A stretch of 44,176 bases of DNA, from positions 1 to 44,176 of the forward strand of contig JBDROB010000034.1 in assembly GCA_043810355.1 (NCBI GenBank), given 5' to 3'. The notes under the pieces were generated by a model, which saw only the letters and a list, made by a program, of their open reading frames with translations, had not been told where the DNA came from and did not search any database. Source of the DNA: JAZDHV01 sp043810355 (lineage in GTDB: Archaea; Nanobdellota; Nanobdellia; Woesearchaeales; JAGVYU01). A program made the translations under genes and the position numbers. Shown piece after piece: positions 1 to 8,942 of the stretch. Numbering within the stretch: position 1 is the first letter of the stretch; each line of letters starts with the position of its first letter.

Positions 1-133
1 CAGTCAATAGACTGGCGGCATGTTCGCTTCGCTCACCCTGCCGACTTTGAGCATGCTCAGAAATATACCGCCTTCCAAAAATGGATTGCGGACTATTGTC
101 CACTGGTCATGTAGACCAGTGGTATATTTCTGA
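1..133. repeat. Palindrome-rich intergenic segment
   Basis: No gene is seen here. The stretch is more GC-rich than the DNA that follows and holds several inverted repeats: CAGTC/GACTG with a 4-nt loop at 1-14, the 10-bp palindrome GAGCATGCTC at 50-59, GGAC/GTCC at 90-101, a perfect 9-bp stem CCACTGGTC/GACCAGTGG with a 5-nt loop at 100-122, and a 13-bp pair at 57-69 and 121-133 that encloses the inner hairpins. A CGCTTCGCTC motif at 26-35 is the complement of the GAGCGAAGCG loop motif near 42031. It could be the end of a mobile element or a structured RNA; I cannot decide. Confidence 0.5.
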
Positions 134-236
134 CATATTAATCTCGAATTCCTAAAAGATTAAAACAAAATAGAATAAGAAAATTACATAAAAAATAGAA
201 TAAAAAAATTAATAAACAAAAATTAATAAACTTATC

Positions 237-662
237 TCACTGTTTCTTAGCAAAACTTAGCCATAGCATGATTGCAGTTGCTACATGAAGTCCCCATCCA
301 ACAAATGGAATCCATCCCAAGGCGCTTGTGACAATTCCTAATATGCTTCCTGATTTTTTTGCCTTGGCTTTATTACATAATACTAATGTAACAATATGCA
401 GCATAAGCATCAATCCTAATGATGTCCAGACAGTTGACAATACAATTATACCTCCTAAGACTGGAATCGCAAGAACTGTTTCTAATATTGCAGTGAGCAG
501 CTGGAATATCTTGTGGTTTGGCATCTTTCCTTTTGTTGAAGATGCACTGGATTTCACTCCACCTGGCTTCATCCCTTTTGATCTCTTGGCAGCTGGTTTC
601 TTATCACCCGCAAAACGAAGCTTTTCGCCGTTTTCTCTTGTTGTAATACGCCTGCTATACAT
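237..662 (-). CDS. Small membrane protein with basic N-terminus (unknown)
   Basis: This 141-residue protein is not recognised. Its first 50 residues are rich in Lys, Arg, Ser and Pro and probably cytoplasmic. Two hydrophobic blocks follow (about residues 52-95 and 103-137), each Gly-rich and long enough for one or two membrane passes, separated by a basic KAKAKKSG turn. No signal peptide or enzymatic motif is visible. It is transcribed divergently from the small gene starting at 720. The reading frame with membrane-like composition and few rare features favours this strand over the overlapping plus-strand frame. Confidence 0.6.
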   Translation of the reverse strand: MYSRRITTRENGEKLRFAGDKKPAAKRSKGMKPGGVKSSASSTKGKMPNHKIFQLLTAILETVLAIPVLGGIIVLSTVWTSLGLMLMLHIVTLVLCNKAKAKKSGSILGIVTSALGWIPFVGWGLHVATAIMLWLSFAKKQ

Positions 663-719
663 AATCCGAGCTAATGCCTTTTAGCATGGCAGGCTTGGAT
701 AATAAAGAGGTTGAGAAGA

Positions 720-953
720 ATGGAAGACACAGTTTATGACAAGCTGAGAAAGCTTAAGCATCTCCTTCAGAAGGAGATTGGGAAAGTTGAGGATAGTGAG
801 TGGTTTAAGACTGGTGGCAAGCTTGAATGCTGGCATTATCCATCAAAGAGATGGAAGAATATGAAGCTCTCTAAAAAGGAGGCCATGATCTATGAGTTTT
901 ATATCAGGAACAAGTACAATCCAACAAATATTTATAATTACAGCCTGTGTTAG
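720..953 (+). CDS. Small basic cytoplasmic protein (unknown)
   Basis: The protein has 77 residues, is rich in Lys and aromatic residues, and has no signal peptide or membrane segment. I chose the ATG at 720 rather than the in-frame TTG at 711 because an AAAGAGG Shine-Dalgarno-like stretch at 704-710 sits about 9 nt before this ATG. The N-terminal half is a charged predicted helix and the middle has a WFKTGGKLECWHYP segment typical of a small compact domain. It ends convergently with the tail-fibre-like gene. I do not recognise the family. Confidence 0.55.
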   Translation: MEDTVYDKLRKLKHLLQKEIGKVEDSEWFKTGGKLECWHYPSKRWKNMKLSKKEAMIYEFYIRNKYNPTNIYNYSLC

Positions 954-1010
954 CAGAATTCAACCTGACAGGTTACCTGAAAACCTTTTATAAAAGACTT
1001 GAATGACTGA

Positions 1011-2414
1011 TTAACCACACCAACTATAACTGCTGTCTTTTGCACATATTTCTTCAGTTCTTTCTAACAATTCTTTGATTGCTTTCAAATTGAACTGAGC
1101 CTGTCTTCCTAGGTTTCTTCCTTCAACTTGTTTTTCAAACTCGTTGTAAGTGGTTTGTATCCATGATTCTATTGAATCATAGCCTACATGGGTTTCTTTG
1201 TGAATGTAGGTTGTTATTATCTCTCCGTCAACTTCTGTTGTGGAAGTGTCAAACAGGTCATGAACAGTGTTGTAAAGCTCGCTTTCACTAATTTCTTCAC
1301 TTGTGATCTTGTTTCTGTACCATTTTTCTTTAATAATGACTAGAATCCCTTCTGGCAGTGTTGAATGATCAACCTCAGCCCAATTACCAATAGCACTTCC
1401 AGTTTCATAAGTGATATCATTAATTTTAGATAATGCATTACCAATATAAACTGGAGAGTATTCTGTGTAATTATCAGCTCTTACACTTCCAATAACATCT
1501 AATGTGACAGAAGGAGTTGCAGTGCCAATTCCCACTTTCCCAGTTCCTAAAAGTGTAAGAATGTTTATTGGTGTTCCTGATGCTCTCATCCTAAAATAAG
1601 TATTATAACCAGCATTATCTATATCCCTATCAAAATATAATTGTCCATTACTCGGAATGTACATATTAAAATCCACTCCATTACCATAATTTGATATTCT
1701 TAATCCTGAAGTTCCACCTGCAGGAGTGCTAATATGTAATCTTTGTTGAGGGCTTGTAGTTCCTACCCCCACCCTTCCATCCATTCCTAAATATAGGATA
1801 TTTTGTGCAGTTCCACTCACATTATTTCTGAAAGTAAAAGTGCTTGTTGGTGTAGACCTATCAAAATATAATTGACCACTACCTGCTGCCAAATACATAT
1901 TATAATCTACTGTATCACTGTATTGTGATAGTTTCATTCCTACTTCTGCTGCTGAAGGAGTAGCTATGTGTAAATGTTTTTTTGGACTTGTTATGCCTAT
2001 TCCTACATTTCCACTTCCATTAATTGTCATTCTTATAGTGTTTTTTGTTCCTAGATACAAATTTTTACCTTCTTCTCTTCCAAAAACATAATAATTATCG
2101 TCACTTCCAATTCCCATCGCAAAACCATCTGCTACAGTATCTCCTGTAACATTATTAGAAAATTGTAATACTGTATTACCTCCTGAAACTCCTTTTAAAT
2201 GAAGTAATTCAATTGGTGAAGTTATGCCAATTCCAACACTTCCATTAACATATAAATTCCCAGCTTTAGAAACAACATCAGCAGCGAAAACTGTTAATGA
2301 CAGAGCTAACGCTAAGCTAAGTGTTAATAATAGTAAAAAAGAGATTTTTAACAATGATTTATTAAGGAAGTTTTTATTTTTTCTTATTTTTTTATTTAAA
2401 TTGTTTTTTTTCAT
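1011..2414 (-). CDS. Secreted tail-fibre-like repeat protein
   Basis: The 467-residue product starts with a very basic stretch and a long hydrophobic signal peptide ending near VFAA (about residue 45). The body carries four copies of a motif of the type VGIGITSPxxxLHI or VGVGTTSPQQRLHIST, a repeat common in trimeric tail fibres and host-recognition adhesins. The last 130 residues are a charged helical region ending in a short Cys pair (ICAKDSSYSWCG). A strong Shine-Dalgarno TAGGAGGT (minus strand of 2424-2431) precedes the ATG by 9 nt. The gene begins 21 nt after the stop of the large YD-repeat gene, so the two are probably one transcript. I infer a surface adhesin or carrier working with the Rhs-type protein; that partnership is not shown by sequence alone. 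Confidence 0.75.
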   Translation of the reverse strand: MKKNNLNKKIRKNKNFLNKSLLKISFLLLLTLSLALALSLTVFAADVVSKAGNLYVNGSVGIGITSPIELLHLKGVSGGNTVLQFSNNVTGDTVADGFAMGIGSDDNYYVFGREEGKNLYLGTKNTIRMTINGSGNVGIGITSPKKHLHIATPSAAEVGMKLSQYSDTVDYNMYLAAGSGQLYFDRSTPTSTFTFRNNVSGTAQNILYLGMDGRVGVGTTSPQQRLHISTPAGGTSGLRISNYGNGVDFNMYIPSNGQLYFDRDIDNAGYNTYFRMRASGTPINILTLLGTGKVGIGTATPSVTLDVIGSVRADNYTEYSPVYIGNALSKINDITYETGSAIGNWAEVDHSTLPEGILVIIKEKWYRNKITSEEISESELYNTVHDLFDTSTTEVDGEIITTYIHKETHVGYDSIESWIQTTYNEFEKQVEGRNLGRQAQFNLKAIKELLERTEEICAKDSSYSWCG

Positions 2415-2435
2415 TTTATTAATACCTCCTACTAA

Positions 2436-5400
2436 TTATGGAATTCCACTTTCAACTAAACTACCAACCAAGCATAAATCACCAGTTGAATCAACATACA
2501 ATTTATTAACATCTAAACTATCTTTGATAATAAAAGAATCACCAATAGGCGAATCACAATCTGCACTCTGATCAGAACAATCACCAGACTCAATACACAA
2601 ATTACCGCTTGGATCTACATGACCAACCTCATTACTGGAAGAATCCTTAAAGATAAATGAATCAGTAGGAGCAGAACAACTACCACTCTGTGAGCAAGTT
2701 CCTTTCAAAACAATATTACCTTCATCACCAAACCAGGCAACATTATCTCCTGAAGAATTTTGGAAGATGAATTTGTTAGAATCAATCACAGCAGATAATG
2801 AAAAATTATTTTCTGCCCAATAAGAATCTCCTTCAATATCATTACATTCAACATTCCAGATATAATCACCAGAGGATTCTATATTTAAAGGGTTAAAGTT
2901 AATGATATTATCATTAATAATGTATGAATAATTGATGTAAACATCACTTAAATAAGTATTGCAATTATCACTTCCTATCCTGATCTCCAATGAGATATCA
3001 CCATCATCGTCAACACAATCATCATAAAAAGATAACAATCGATCACCATAACCAGGAGGCTCACCGAAACCACAACCTAAAACACCCCCACTATTAGAAA
3101 TAAATACAAAATCAGAACTCGACCAATTATAACAGTAAAAATCAGCTCCAGGAGTATTTATTCTAATAAAAGCATCAACATTATTTAAAACCTCCGTATT
3201 AAAATTTAAAGTAAAGTTTGAATTAGGTGAAAGTTTACTTTCTGTTAAAGTATCTCCAAAATCATTATCAGAAGCATTCTCAGGACTAAAAACAGTCCCT
3301 TCAGCTGAATAAATACTTGCCTTCTTATAATTCCCAATAGTTTGCTCTATTCCCCAACTTCCAGTGAAGTTGGCCCATAATGAACAATTTCTAATCTCAT
3401 TATTTGAATCAACTGTAAAATTGAATATAAAAGGAGAATCATAAGAGAATAAAGTTGATTCATTTGAGGGGCCGATCAAAGTAATATTTAATTCAGGAGG
3501 GAGAACATAAGTACAATTAGAATTACAATTGTTTGTACCTGCTTCAATGCCATTACATTCAGAATCTGCAGTACATCCAGCATCAAATGAATTGCTTCTG
3601 CAAATATTATCACCTCTATCCTCTCCTTGGCAAGTGGAAGAGCATTGATCAGCAAAATAATTTTCTCCACCACTTGTACAACTCGTATAATTATCACCTA
3701 CCTGCCTTTCATCACAATTTACTGTCCCAAAATCTGTTGAAAACTCACAATAACTCGTCTCTTGCTCGTCAAAGTAAGTATTATATGGTGTAAAACACCA
3801 ACCATCATCATTTAAACCAACACCATCATTATCACAATAACTTGACTGACAAATTAAATCAGATGTACAAGATTCTCCATCTGATTTTATTGGTATATCT
3901 ATGACTATTTTTTGAGGGGAATGTGTTGGTGTTTGACCATATTCAAATGTTATGTTTTTTGAGTCTGAAGTAAAGTTTAATATATTGCCAATACTATTAA
4001 AAAAGTAATTGATTACATAAGAGCTAGTCCTGTTTGCACTAATAAGCCTGTTCAAAGAATCATATCCCATATTCTTTGTTTTATTTACTATAATATCACT
4101 AATCTTGATGATATTACTAGTATTATCATAATCATAATTTAAATCCTGTTTATCACCAGTCTTTATTCTAACAAGCCTCATACTATCAGACTCATACTCA
4201 AACTCACTTTTTAACAGGTTATTATATGTTCTATTTAGAATCAATCCAGAAGGATTATAATTTAAGTCTGAAACAACACTAGAGATTCCATCAATCAAAC
4301 CTTGAGAGTTATATGAATAAGACGTTTGCATACCATCAGGGTTTGTCTTTGTAATAATCCTGTCCATTGCATCATATGTCCAAAAAACAAAAAAGGATAT
4401 GCCATTTATTGTGGAATTCTCATCAATGATTCTTAACCTATTATCATAATTATATATCCTTTCATAAGAATCAGATTGAATACTATATAATGTTCCATTC
4501 TTTAAAAAGTCATTAATGAAAGTTAATATTTTTGTTGATGAATTCTTATTTATAACTCTGTCAAGTTCATCATAACCCATATAGATCATGTTTCCATTAC
4601 TATCATTCTGGGATAATAGATTACCTTGACTATCATATTCATATTTCCAAGCTCCTAAATCAGGATCATTCATACTTATTTTTCTACCAAGAGAATCAAA
4701 TTCATATCTAAATATATTATTTAAATTATCTGTGATATTAACAAGATTACCAATCATATCATATGAATAAAGAGTCTTATACTTATCATTCTCAACATAC
4801 TCATAGACTATTTTCTTTCTTTGAAAAGCATCAAAAACCACAGATTTCTCATTTCCATTTTCATCAATACCAGTCTGATTCCAAGCATTGTAAATAATTG
4901 ATCTCTTAGTTCCATCAGGATTCACAAACGAAATTGGCCTTTGTAAAGGATCATATACAATTAAGGAGTAGTTTACAGTTTGACTAGGAGTAGAATAACT
5001 GCTAGAAGAAGTACTAAAATAAGGATTTGATTGTTTCTTATTATTGCCTTCTTCATCATAAAAAATATCCACAATAATCTGTTGATTATTTTCTGCTTCT
5101 GATTTGGATTGAACTAGTTTTCCAAGTCCATCATAGAAATTGTAACTGTCAAAAGCCCCAGACTGTCCACTAATTTCTCTTTGTTTTATCATTAATTTTT
5201 CAGGAGGAGTTCCATCATAAGTATAAACATACTCTTTTGTCGGGTAAGTTAAAGAATCATAGGGAAATATTTCTTTTGTTAATCTACCATAAATATCATA
5301 AGTATAGTTAGTAACCACTCCATTTGAATCTGTTGTTGATAACAAATTACCTGTCCCTAAATCATAATAATCATCTTTTATATGACCTTTAGCATTAATT

Positions 5401-8399
5401 ACTCTATCAGGAAAAGTATAGGTATCATCTCTTACACCATAAACATATATTGTTGTATATCCTCTTGAATTTGTTTCATTAATGAGATTACCAAAAGTAT
5501 CATAAGAATAAATGATTTCTGGATTAGTACCAGAAGAATACCAATATTCTTTTTTTGTCAAATCTCCTATAATTGGAGAGATGCCATAATCAAAATTATC
5601 ATAGTAGAAATTAGTTTCTCTCAGCTTTGTTACATCATCAGAGTCAAGAATGGATTTTACCTTAGGCTTATTAACTATCCAACTACTAGTGTTATAAACA
5701 AATTCAGTATACTCAAAGTATTCATCACCACTATTACTAACATCCCCCAAGTAACTTGTCTTGTTAATATTTCCATAATTATCATAAACATATGTTACAT
5801 TTGTAACTTCTGGATTTAAACCATTTATATCAAAGAAATAGTTAGAATTAGAATTAAGATAAGGAATAAAATAATTGTTCGTCTCAGTAAATTCCCAATC
5901 AAATTCAGTCTTTTTATAAGATTTATTACTATTATCTAAGATTTGAGTTTTATACTCCTTCCCTTTGCGAGCATCATCCTGATGGAACCAATACCTAACT
6001 ACAATATCAGAAGACCTGTTCTCTTCAACAAAGTTAAAACCACGAAATTCTTTATCTTCATAATCAAACAAACCATCATCATAAGTGTAAGTAATCACAG
6101 AAGTAACACTATTCTGAGAAAGTTCATTACTTTTAATAATTGAATTCACTATCCAAATATTATAGCCAAAATCAGAAACAGAATCATCACCAGTATTATC
6201 ATAATCAACAGATTTCCCATATTCAATCTCAGTCTTCCCACCAAAATCATTAGTAATTTCGTTAAGTAAATAAGATTTTGAGGCATTATTCAACCAAACA
6301 TTCTTAGTGTCGCTGCCCTTGACAATATCAACGAGACCATCACCATTAACATCAACTAAACGAATATCCAAATTATTCCCATCATTATCAACAAAATCCA
6401 CAGGAATAGACCAAGAACTATCTTGATTCCAGCTACTGCCATCATTAATCCACACAGTATCAGAACCATCATCAGATCGTAAAATATCAACCAAACCATC
6501 ACCATCAACATCAGCAAACCTGATACCCTGTTCAACACCAAATTTAGAATCACAAACAGGATCCCATTCCTCATCCCTAACAAAGTATTCTCCTGGAATA
6601 GACCATGAGTTATCAACAGCAAATTCCTCTCCATTATTCAATCTAACCTCCTTTTTAGTGGTGTCATCATATTCATATCTACTTGTTAAAACATCAACAA
6701 GACCATCCCCGTTTATATCAACTAATCTTATACCCATATCAATGCCATACTGATAATAGCAATCTGAATCTAAACGGAATCTACCTAGTGCAAAGTTTTC
6801 ATCAAGATGCCAATGAGATGAAGAACTCCATCCATTTCTTGTATTAATCCATGTTTCTTCACTTGAATATCTTCTCAAAATATCCACTAATCCATCACCA
6901 TTGACATCAGCAAAACCTACTCCCCTATCATTTCCATACTGCTCTTGACAGGGAGGATCATCATAATCATCCCCAACTAATCTAAGACTTGGAGGTTCCC
7001 AAGTATCATTAAGAACCCAAGAAGAACTATCCCCTAAATAAGCTGAACGATCAACATTTTGATCAATAAAATTAAAATGAGGAAATAATACTTGATCTAC
7101 AAAACCATCCAAATTAATATCAATCAACCTAAAACCCCTATCTATACCTTTCTGAGTCCACTTATTATCCTCACAATCACGATTATAATGAAGCCTTACT
7201 AGACCATAGGGAATCTCATCATCAAGAGAAGGTTCTGATTTCCATCCTGTTTTATTGTTTAACCACACTTCGGTATTTTCTGGATCCTCATCATCACTCC
7301 CTTTATTTCCAAGGATAACATCAACATAACCGTCTCTATTAACATCTCTAAATCTATGACCTGAGTCCCTTAATCCTAATAATGTAAAAGGAACATTCCA
7401 ACTTGAATTTAATTGCCATCCTTTATGTACTGAATTATAAGAAAAAGAAGATGAAGATAATTCACTCGTACCATCACTCCCATAAATACTAATCTCATTC
7501 AAGAAACTTCTTGAATCAGAATCAATGGTCTGATAAGATAAAACATACTTTCTAACTAATTTATTCTGAGCACTTACCTTAATCTCCCCTATTCTTCTTT
7601 TTTGTTTAATATTATTGCCTTGTTCAAAAACATTCCAAATATCAGGTCTGTTTGAAGATTCAAGAACAAACTCAATCTCCCTTGATTTATCATTATTATA
7701 CTCAATCTTATAAGGATAAGTAGTTCCATTCTCACCTGAATAAGGATTCTCCCTATAAGAATAATAAATGTTATTATCATGAGTATCAGTAACTAAATCA
7801 AGATACCATCTAGTAGTATAAGACTCTTGATTTGAAACTTGCTCAGAATCAAAGTTATAACCAAACCTATAAGCAGTCCCATCTTTAGTTTTAACAATCC
7901 AATAATTATTATTTGAATTATTGCCACCAGAAACATTCTGAATATATAAATAGGATTCAATCTCTGTATGAAACCTTTGTTCAGCAGAAACATAAACCAG
8001 ATCATGTTTAACACCATTTATTATAAGATTAAAAGTATCGTCAGATTGGTCTCCTCTTGTATATTCAATATCCCTTACAAGGAAACTTTCTGATATTGCC
8101 CATGCAGTTCCAACCATGTCAGGTCTTTCTGAAGTCGATTGACTATTATATATAAGATTAATTATTGGAGCTAATCCATTTGTTCCAGGAGGAACAAGTA
8201 TGGGATAAGAATAAACAGCAGCACCACTAAACAAATCAACTCCAAGTTCATTCGTATTGACATTTCCAATATCATTTGTCACGGAATCAAGAGCAAATGG
8301 TCTATAAAATGTTTCTTTAGGTGCTCCATAAACTAATAAGACTAATAATAAACTAAATGTCAAAATTAATATTGATGAGATAATTTTCTTATCTTTCAT
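2436..8399 (-). CDS. Giant secreted SpvB / FG-GAP / Rhs (YD-repeat) protein
   Basis: The 1987-residue protein has an N-terminal signal peptide (about residues 1-25). Roughly residues 35-260 resemble the SpvB/TcdB N-terminal domain (VDLFSGAAVYSYPI, YNSQS). Six FG-GAP/VCBS-like repeats follow, each with a calcium-loop pattern such as FADVNGDGLVDIL, then a TcdB-middle-like segment and a long array of YD repeats (GNLLS, YDELDRV, GLIDGIS). The array stops before the conserved Rhs core end (DxxGxxRFTQPD type). Instead there is a Cys-rich segment (CTSDLICQSSYC), a beta-sandwich-like region, and three tail-fibre-like units ending at VESGIP. In the Tc/Rhs families these domains build a hollow shell around a toxin. 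It has its own TATA-like box near 8432-8439, about 36 nt before the ATG. The missing core end is encoded in the gene at 8939-10141. Confidence 0.88.
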   Translation of the reverse strand: MKDKKIISSILILTFSLLLVLLVYGAPKETFYRPFALDSVTNDIGNVNTNELGVDLFSGAAVYSYPILVPPGTNGLAPIINLIYNSQSTSERPDMVGTAWAISESFLVRDIEYTRGDQSDDTFNLIINGVKHDLVYVSAEQRFHTEIESYLYIQNVSGGNNSNNNYWIVKTKDGTAYRFGYNFDSEQVSNQESYTTRWYLDLVTDTHDNNIYYSYRENPYSGENGTTYPYKIEYNNDKSREIEFVLESSNRPDIWNVFEQGNNIKQKRRIGEIKVSAQNKLVRKYVLSYQTIDSDSRSFLNEISIYGSDGTSELSSSSFSYNSVHKGWQLNSSWNVPFTLLGLRDSGHRFRDVNRDGYVDVILGNKGSDDEDPENTEVWLNNKTGWKSEPSLDDEIPYGLVRLHYNRDCEDNKWTQKGIDRGFRLIDINLDGFVDQVLFPHFNFIDQNVDRSAYLGDSSSWVLNDTWEPPSLRLVGDDYDDPPCQEQYGNDRGVGFADVNGDGLVDILRRYSSEETWINTRNGWSSSSHWHLDENFALGRFRLDSDCYYQYGIDMGIRLVDINGDGLVDVLTSRYEYDDTTKKEVRLNNGEEFAVDNSWSIPGEYFVRDEEWDPVCDSKFGVEQGIRFADVDGDGLVDILRSDDGSDTVWINDGSSWNQDSSWSIPVDFVDNDGNNLDIRLVDVNGDGLVDIVKGSDTKNVWLNNASKSYLLNEITNDFGGKTEIEYGKSVDYDNTGDDSVSDFGYNIWIVNSIIKSNELSQNSVTSVITYTYDDGLFDYEDKEFRGFNFVEENRSSDIVVRYWFHQDDARKGKEYKTQILDNSNKSYKKTEFDWEFTETNNYFIPYLNSNSNYFFDINGLNPEVTNVTYVYDNYGNINKTSYLGDVSNSGDEYFEYTEFVYNTSSWIVNKPKVKSILDSDDVTKLRETNFYYDNFDYGISPIIGDLTKKEYWYSSGTNPEIIYSYDTFGNLINETNSRGYTTIYVYGVRDDTYTFPDRVINAKGHIKDDYYDLGTGNLLSTTDSNGVVTNYTYDIYGRLTKEIFPYDSLTYPTKEYVYTYDGTPPEKLMIKQREISGQSGAFDSYNFYDGLGKLVQSKSEAENNQQIIVDIFYDEEGNNKKQSNPYFSTSSSSYSTPSQTVNYSLIVYDPLQRPISFVNPDGTKRSIIYNAWNQTGIDENGNEKSVVFDAFQRKKIVYEYVENDKYKTLYSYDMIGNLVNITDNLNNIFRYEFDSLGRKISMNDPDLGAWKYEYDSQGNLLSQNDSNGNMIYMGYDELDRVINKNSSTKILTFINDFLKNGTLYSIQSDSYERIYNYDNRLRIIDENSTINGISFFVFWTYDAMDRIITKTNPDGMQTSYSYNSQGLIDGISSVVSDLNYNPSGLILNRTYNNLLKSEFEYESDSMRLVRIKTGDKQDLNYDYDNTSNIIKISDIIVNKTKNMGYDSLNRLISANRTSSYVINYFFNSIGNILNFTSDSKNITFEYGQTPTHSPQKIVIDIPIKSDGESCTSDLICQSSYCDNDGVGLNDDGWCFTPYNTYFDEQETSYCEFSTDFGTVNCDERQVGDNYTSCTSGGENYFADQCSSTCQGEDRGDNICRSNSFDAGCTADSECNGIEAGTNNCNSNCTYVLPPELNITLIGPSNESTLFSYDSPFIFNFTVDSNNEIRNCSLWANFTGSWGIEQTIGNYKKASIYSAEGTVFSPENASDNDFGDTLTESKLSPNSNFTLNFNTEVLNNVDAFIRINTPGADFYCYNWSSSDFVFISNSGGVLGCGFGEPPGYGDRLLSFYDDCVDDDGDISLEIRIGSDNCNTYLSDVYINYSYIINDNIINFNPLNIESSGDYIWNVECNDIEGDSYWAENNFSLSAVIDSNKFIFQNSSGDNVAWFGDEGNIVLKGTCSQSGSCSAPTDSFIFKDSSSNEVGHVDPSGNLCIESGDCSDQSADCDSPIGDSFIIKDSLDVNKLYVDSTGDLCLVGSLVESGIP

Positions 8400-8441
8400 T
8401 TTTAATCAATCTCTAACATTTTATTATTAATGTATAAATAC

Positions 8442-8942
8442 TCATTTTCTAGCTCTAATATTTTTCTGAATAGTTTTCCCCTTAAATAGCTTATATAAAA
8501 AGAATAGGGGAAATATAGTATTAATTATATCAAAAATAATCTCGAATTTAAGTGACTCATTAAGTTTATTAACATAACAAGTTTTATACATTTCAAAATC
8601 TATTGTTGAAGCTACACAGTTTTTAGACATCACATATGGCATAATTGCAAACCACATAATACTCCACAATATAAAATAAATGGGGAAAATGAGATGATAT
8701 TTTTTTATTTTGCCTCTTAAAGCTTGAATAATCGTAATTATACTAATAAATAAGACAAGAATACTAATTATGTTAACTATTAAACTAAACGCATTGAAAG
8801 AAAAAACACCTTCTGATTCCACAATTTTGAAATATGTGCCATAATCCATTTTTTTACTTGTTAAAGTTATAAATAATCCATATAATCCTGTGATCATTGC
8901 TAAAATATAATATAAGGCTAAGTATTTAGTATGATTTCTCAT
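8442..8942 (-). CDS. Four-helix membrane protein, candidate Rhs immunity protein
   Basis: The 166-residue protein has four hydrophobic segments (about residues 8-28, 48-72, 84-104, 132-150) and a basic tail. Two Cys residues (CVAS, TCYV) lie in the loop between helices three and four. Its ATG overlaps the stop of the Rhs-tip gene by 4 nt (ATGA), so translation is probably coupled. In Rhs/CDI-type polymorphic toxin loci the gene directly downstream of the toxin tip normally encodes its immunity protein, and membrane-embedded immunity proteins occur. The role is inferred from position only; no family was recognised. Confidence 0.6.
   Translation of the reverse strand: MRNHTKYLALYYILAMITGLYGLFITLTSKKMDYGTYFKIVESEGVFSFNAFSLIVNIISILVLFISIITIIQALRGKIKKYHLIFPIYFILWSIMWFAIMPYVMSKNCVASTIDFEMYKTCYVNKLNESLKFEIIFDIINTIFPLFFLYKLFKGKTIQKNIRARK

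Noticed and set aside
328..684. 118-codon plus-strand frame opposite the small membrane protein
   Set aside because: It mirrors the minus-strand gene, lacks a ribosome site or TATA box, and its composition is patchy.
3488..3793. Frames inside the giant Rhs-type gene on both strands
   Set aside because: They are shadows of the 1987-residue frame, which has clear domains throughout.
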